Shown here: piece after piece, positions 59,568-64,000 of the stretch
Numbering within the stretch: the first letter of the stretch is position 1
Layout: each line of letters opens with the position of its first letter
Notes under the pieces: model-generated
What the model was told of the DNA's origin: nothing
Database searches by the model: none
The model's input: only the letters and a program-made list of their open reading frames with translations
Assembly: GCF_004119455.1 (NCBI RefSeq)
Contig: NZ_NRQT01000003.1
Coordinates: 434,001 to 498,000, forward strand
Length of the DNA stretch: 64,000 bases
DNA from: Chryseobacterium sp. CH25
GTDB lineage: Bacteria > Bacteroidota > Bacteroidia > Flavobacteriales > Weeksellaceae
Direction of reading: 5' to 3'
Translations under genes and position numbers: made by a program

Positions 59568-60983
59568 TTACTGCACTCCACCGCCTAAAGCACGGTAAAG
59601 GTCTACCTCAGCATTTAATCTTTCCAGTGTTACATTAATAGCTTCCAGATCATTCTGAAGTTTATTATTCTGAGCTGTAATTACTTCAAGATAGGTTGCC
59701 ATTCCGCTTTTATACAGCTTCAAAGCATCTCCAATTCCTTTATCTAAAATAGCCGTTCTCTGTTCTAAAAGCTGTAATCTTTCAGAAGTTCCCTGCGTTT
59801 TTGCCATAGCATCAGAAACTTCTCCAACAGCTGTCATTACAGACTGTTTAAAGTTGATTGCCGCCTTTTCCTGTTCAATTAATGCCGTTTCATAGGCGGT
59901 TTTCAACTGTTTTTTCTGAAAAATAGGAGCGGCTAAATTAGCTGCGACCGCTTTCGTAATAGACCCGGGAATATCAAACCATGAACTGAACTTATTGGAA
60001 TTCACTCCAATCTGCGGGCTCAGACTGATACTCGGATACATTGCTGCTTTAGCCAATCCTGTTTTTGAATTCAGGCTGATTACATTAAATTCTGCCATCT
60101 TCAGATCCGGTCTTCTGCTTAGTAATTGAGCAGGAAGACCTTGTGAAAGCTTATTCTCAGGGATCATTGTTTTCAGATTTCCTGATCTTTCAATTTTGGT
60201 TGGATATTCTCCACAAAGGATGCTCAATGCATTTTCCTGAATGGAAATATTCTGTTTAGCCAGAGGAATCAGAAGCTCGGCAGTTTTCTTTTGCGCTTCG
60301 GATTGCTGCACCGCTAAAGAATTGATTTGCCCTGCTTTAAACTGAAGATCCATCATTTTAAGGGTATTATTGCTCAGTTCAATATTCTGCTCTGCTATTT
60401 TCATCTGTTCGTCTAAACTTATCAGATTATAGTAAGCCTGGGCTACCTGAACAATGATTCTGCTTTTTACGGCATTCAGATTTTCTTTTTGAGCAAAGTA
60501 TTCTGCTGCTGCAGATTCTTTCTGCATTTTGGCCTTTCCCCAAATGTCTACTTCCCATGAAAGTCTCAGGCTAGCACTGAAATCATCCATGTGTGTTGTT
60601 CCTGCAAACTGTTCATTAAGAGATCCGTTCAGGGTATTGGTAGAAGCCCAGCTTCTGTTGGCTCCAGCACTAAAATCCAGGGTTGGAAGAAGAGATAGTT
60701 TAGCCTGTTTATAGATCAGGTCCAGCTGTTCTATGTTTTTCAGGGCAACGTTTACTTCATTATTTCTGGTTAATGCTTTATCTATTAAATCGATTAATTT
60801 CGGATCTTTAAAGAACGTCTTCCATGGAAGTACTACTGTATCTCCTGTTACCTGCACAGATTCTTTATACGTTTCCGGCATCTGAAGATCTGTTCTTGCA
60901 TAGGGTTTCCCCACAGCGCAGGACACCAGTACTGATGCTATTGCGCCTGAAATAAGGAAATTCTTTATATTAAATATTCTCAT
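59568..60983 (-). CDS. Outer-membrane efflux lipoprotein, OprM/NodT family
   Basis: 471 residues with lipobox LVSC (C22) and YKESVQVTGDTVVLPWKTFFKDPKLIDLIDKAL, the NodT-family N-terminus, then two OEP repeats (TLDFSAGANRSWA; LSPQIGVNSNKF) and LPAQLLSRRPDLKMAEFNV. It forms the outer-membrane channel for the RND pump. It overlaps the permease gene by 14 bp. Confidence 0.93.
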   Translation of the reverse strand: MRIFNIKNFLISGAIASVLVSCAVGKPYARTDLQMPETYKESVQVTGDTVVLPWKTFFKDPKLIDLIDKALTRNNEVNVALKNIEQLDLIYKQAKLSLLPTLDFSAGANRSWASTNTLNGSLNEQFAGTTHMDDFSASLRLSWEVDIWGKAKMQKESAAAEYFAQKENLNAVKSRIIVQVAQAYYNLISLDEQMKIAEQNIELSNNTLKMMDLQFKAGQINSLAVQQSEAQKKTAELLIPLAKQNISIQENALSILCGEYPTKIERSGNLKTMIPENKLSQGLPAQLLSRRPDLKMAEFNVISLNSKTGLAKAAMYPSISLSPQIGVNSNKFSSWFDIPGSITKAVAANLAAPIFQKKQLKTAYETALIEQEKAAINFKQSVMTAVGEVSDAMAKTQGTSERLQLLEQRTAILDKGIGDALKLYKSGMATYLEVITAQNNKLQNDLEAINVTLERLNAEVDLYRALGGGVQ

Positions 60984-63900
60984 TTGTCAATTCATTTTGG
61001 ATTACAGGATACTTCTTTTTGGATGAAAATTTCTCATCCAGATATTGGAAGAACATATACAGAATAGGAATTACAAATACTCCTAACACCACTCCGCTCA
61101 ACATTCCTATGGCAGCACTCACACTGATGGATTTGTTTCCTGAAGCCATTCCTCCTGTAGAAATCATCAATGGAATCATCCCTACAATAAAGGCAAGTGA
61201 TGTCATGATGATCGGACGTAATCTCGCTTTTGCTCCTTCCAATGCGGAATCCAGAATAGAAAGTCCTGCTTTTCTTCTCTGGACGGCAAATTCTACAATA
61301 AGGATCGCATTTTTGGCCAATAGACCAATAAGCATGATTAATCCTACCTGTACATAGATATTGTTATCCAATCCAATTGCTTTAATTCCCAGGAATGCTC
61401 CTACAATTCCCGTTGGGATGGAAAGCATTACCGCTAATGGAAGAATATAACTTTCGTATTGTGCTGCAAGAAGCAGGTACACGAATAGTAAACACAATCC
61501 AAGGATTACAGCGGTTTGGTTTCCTGCTGATTTTTCTTCCAAACTTAAACCTGTCCATTCATAACTGTAGTCAGAAGGAAGTTTATTCAACGTTGGTTCA
61601 ATTTTATCCATCAGGGCACCGTTACTGATTCCCGGCTTCGGCACTACGTTAATGTTCAATGAATTATAAAGGTTATATCGCTGAACAGATTCCGGACCGT
61701 ATACTTTTTTCAATGTGATTAAGGTATTGGCAGGAACCATTTCTCCTTTATCATTTTTCACAAAAATATCATTGAACGCCTGCTCATCCATTCTGAAAAC
61801 ACCGTCAGCTTTGATATTCACTCTATAGAACTTCCCGAATCTGGAGAAATTCTGAGACTGGTCTCCTGAGAAATACGTCTGGATTGAGTTTAACAAATTA
61901 GAAATACTTACGCCTAACTGTTTGGCTTTATCTTCATTTACTTCAAGTTCAAGCTGTGGATAATCTGCTCTGAACATCGTGTAAGCATACGCTACTTCCG
62001 GCACCTGCATCAATTGTCCGATCACATCATCTGCTTTAGATTTCAATACCTGAGGATCTCTACCCATACGGTCCTGAAGAACGATCTCCGCATCATTGGT
62101 TACTCCATATCCTTCTACCGGCGGCATTCTGAAGCTCATTACACTTCCTTCTTTGATCACAGACAGTTTTCCGTTAACAATATTCATGATCTCGTCAATA
62201 TCCTGAACCGCTCCTCTTTCTTTTTTAGGTTTTAATTTCACAAATCCCATTGCGTAAGCAGGTCCTGCACTGTTGCTTAACAGGTTAAATCCTGTAATGG
62301 ATGTATTTTCCTGCACAGCATCTACTGTTTTTAAAATCGCATTGATTTTATTAGAAACTTCTGTAGTTTTCGTTAATCCGGTTCCTGGTGGCATACTTAA
62401 TGAATAAATGAAGAATCCATCATCTTCCATTGGAACAAAACTTTTGGTAGTGCTTGACATCAGCCATGCTGAAATTCCTATAATTCCCGCTACCAGCCCT
62501 GCTGCGATCCATTTTTTTCCGATTAAAAATCTTACTCCTTTTGCATAACGTTCCGTCATATTGTTGAACCCTGCATTAAAAGCAACCGCAAATCTCTGCC
62601 CGAATCCTTTTGGTTTTCCACCTTCTTCTGCATGGTGATTTTTCAAAAATACCGCACATAAAGCTGGTGTTAAAGTAAGGGCGTTCACCGCAGAAATAAT
62701 AATTGCAATCGCTAATGTATAGGCAAACTGCTTATAGAATAATCCTGCAGAACCAGACATAAATCCAATCGGAATAAATACCGCAGACATCACCAACGTA
62801 ATGGAAATAACAGCTCCTGTAATTTCACTCATCGCTTTATGGGTAGCATCTCTTCCAGAAAGGTCTGTACCTTCCATATTACTGTGAACCGCTTCTACCA
62901 CTACAATCGCATCATCGACGACAATACCAATCGCCAGTACAAGAGCAAACAATGTCAATACGTTAATCGTAAATCCTAATACCAGAAGGAAGAAGAACGT
63001 ACCGATAATAGCTACAGGAACAGCAATAGCCGGGATAATGGTAGATCTGAAATCCTGTAAGAAGACAAATACCACAATAAATACAAGGATAAATGCTTCT
63101 ATCAATGTAGATTTTACCTGTCCTGTTGCTTCATCCAATCTTTCCTTGGTACTCATTACCTTGGTATACTTGATACCTGGCGGGAAGGATTTCGACAGCT
63201 GATCAATCGCTTTATTTACTCCTATTTCAATTTCATTGGCATTTGAACCTGTTGTCTGCATAATGGCTACCGTAACTGCATTCTTCCCATTGGAAAGGTT
63301 ATCTCCGGTATTGTTGATGGACCCAAATTCTATTCTGGCTACATCTTTAAGCCTGATTACATTGGTTCCGTCATTTTTAACCACCATCTCTTCATATTGC
63401 TCCGGCTTATTCTTTTTTCCTTTGTATCGGATTACATATTCTAAAGCAGCATCTGACTCCTCACCCAATTTACCAGGTGCTGATTCTAAACTGTGATCTG
63501 CAATGGCATTGGAAACATCAGAAGGTTCCAAACCATAGGAAGCCATCTTCTGTGGATTAAGCCATATCCTCATTGAATAATCCTTAATTCCGAAGATCTG
63601 CGCCTGTCCTACACCTTTTACCCTTTTAATCTGTGGGATAAGGTTGATATTGGCAAAGTTCTGAAGAAAGGTTTCATCATATTGCTTATTATCTTCAGTA
63701 TAGATATTGAAAATCAACACCATACTATTCTGCTGTTTTGAGGTCGTTAATCCCATTCTTACCACTTCCTGTGGCAGGATTGGGGTAGCCTGCTGTACTC
63801 TGTTCTGAACATTTACGGCAGCCTGATCGGCATTTACTCCCTGTTTGAATATAACAGAGATGGTAAATGTTCCGTCATTACTTGCCGTGGACTTCATGTA

Positions 63901-64000
63901 ACTCATGTCTTCCACCCCGTTAATCTGCTCTTCCAGAGGGGTTACCACGGAACGGATCACCGTTTCACTGTTACCCCCAGGATAAGAACCTGAAACCGTA
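60970..64000 (-). CDS. RND efflux permease, 5' end beyond window
   Basis: At least 1,009 residues; the frame continues through the window edge (TVSGSYPGGNSETVIRSVVTPLEEQINGV), so the start codon is outside. HAE-1 type: membrane segments with VLALGIVVDDAIVVVEAVHSN (TM4 region; two Asp, D of the proton relay), the porter domains with AYTMFRADYPQLELEVNEDKA, and the final GLLAKNAILIVEFA. Inner-membrane pump expelling drugs or other substrates; the adaptor gene must lie just beyond the window. Confidence 0.95.
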   Translation of the reverse strand, partial: TVSGSYPGGNSETVIRSVVTPLEEQINGVEDMSYMKSTASNDGTFTISVIFKQGVNADQAAVNVQNRVQQATPILPQEVVRMGLTTSKQQNSMVLIFNIYTEDNKQYDETFLQNFANINLIPQIKRVKGVGQAQIFGIKDYSMRIWLNPQKMASYGLEPSDVSNAIADHSLESAPGKLGEESDAALEYVIRYKGKKNKPEQYEEMVVKNDGTNVIRLKDVARIEFGSINNTGDNLSNGKNAVTVAIMQTTGSNANEIEIGVNKAIDQLSKSFPPGIKYTKVMSTKERLDEATGQVKSTLIEAFILVFIVVFVFLQDFRSTIIPAIAVPVAIIGTFFFLLVLGFTINVLTLFALVLAIGIVVDDAIVVVEAVHSNMEGTDLSGRDATHKAMSEITGAVISITLVMSAVFIPIGFMSGSAGLFYKQFAYTLAIAIIISAVNALTLTPALCAVFLKNHHAEEGGKPKGFGQRFAVAFNAGFNNMTERYAKGVRFLIGKKWIAAGLVAGIIGISAWLMSSTTKSFVPMEDDGFFIYSLSMPPGTGLTKTTEVSNKINAILKTVDAVQENTSITGFNLLSNSAGPAYAMGFVKLKPKKERGAVQDIDEIMNIVNGKLSVIKEGSVMSFRMPPVEGYGVTNDAEIVLQDRMGRDPQVLKSKADDVIGQLMQVPEVAYAYTMFRADYPQLELEVNEDKAKQLGVSISNLLNSIQTYFSGDQSQNFSRFGKFYRVNIKADGVFRMDEQAFNDIFVKNDKGEMVPANTLITLKKVYGPESVQRYNLYNSLNINVVPKPGISNGALMDKIEPTLNKLPSDYSYEWTGLSLEEKSAGNQTAVILGLCLLFVYLLLAAQYESYILPLAVMLSIPTGIVGAFLGIKAIGLDNNIYVQVGLIMLIGLLAKNAILIVEFAVQRRKAGLSILDSALEGAKARLRPIIMTSLAFIVGMIPLMISTGGMASGNKSISVSAAIGMLSGVVLGVFVIPILYMFFQYLDEKFSSKKKYPVIQNELTNENI

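Noticed and set aside
1..64000. tRNA, rRNA, CRISPR, insertion sequence or prophage genes
   Set aside because: No cloverleaf, rRNA segment, direct-repeat array, transposase or phage structural gene was recognised by eye; a tRNAscan-type search would be needed to exclude small RNA genes.

Overview
The window is about 64 kb of low-GC chromosome from a Bacteroidota member, most likely Flavobacteriia, family Weeksellaceae, Chryseobacterium-like. The placement is inferred from gene content, not from a database match. The supporting content is T9SS C-terminal sorting tails, GLPGLI, DUF3078, DUF4919 and DUF6122 family proteins, an S46 dipeptidyl-peptidase, a suf operon, lack of Shine-Dalgarno sequences, and promoters of the TTG / TAnnTTTG type. 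I see no rRNA, tRNA, CRISPR array, prophage or insertion sequence. Most of the window looks like ordinary chromosome with several accessory islets.

Layout. 1-5.5 kb: end of ribH, an LtaS-like membrane phosphotransferase, a secreted unknown, a YpfJ-type zinc peptidase and a GLPGLI protein. 5.6-10.2 kb: Fe-S assembly operon sufA-sufB-(GNAT acetyltransferase)-sufC-sufD. 10.3-12.4 kb: tandem DUF3078 paralogues. 12.6-19.3 kb: rhomboid protease, dprA, gdhA with a textbook promoter, DUF1801 protein, a YkgJ/Kir-channel pair and a truncated haemoglobin. 19.3-28.8 kb, all minus strand: ChaA-type antiporter; a four-gene envelope operon of unknowns; and hflX-DUF4919-CPA1 antiporter-AlkD-like. 28.9-33.2 kb: a LytTR regulator whose phospho-acceptor Asp is Glu, a 20-bp-periodic repeat, then a secreted/T9SS operon with an 840-residue repeat protein. 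33.3-40 kb: META lipoprotein, DPP7-type S46 peptidase, DUF1905/YdeI protein, spondin-domain lipoprotein and a ComM/YifB ATPase.

40.1-45.8 kb, minus strand: an unusual accessory unit. It has a very large uncharacterised protein split by a frameshift, a predicted metal-dependent phospholipase-like protein with an HxxxDxxxH motif, and a small membrane protein.

46.9-55.5 kb: a coherent cluster on the plus strand. A Na+/H+ antiporter, a siderophore-interacting protein (with a possible 43-residue small protein in its leader) and a universal stress protein each start from a promoter with the same FNR/CRP-like dyad at exactly the same distance from the -7 element. A TolC-EmrA-EmrB efflux operon, a diverged SIP-like protein and a Crp/Fnr regulator follow. 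The regulator has FNR-type recognition residues but no Fe-S cysteines. This is the best candidate for an undescribed regulatory system.

55.6-64 kb, minus strand: a T9SS cargo, an ECF sigma factor overlapping a protein that joins an anti-sigma-like N-terminus to an outer-membrane barrel, a DUF4840-like lipoprotein, and a tripartite RND efflux system (the permease is cut by the window end).
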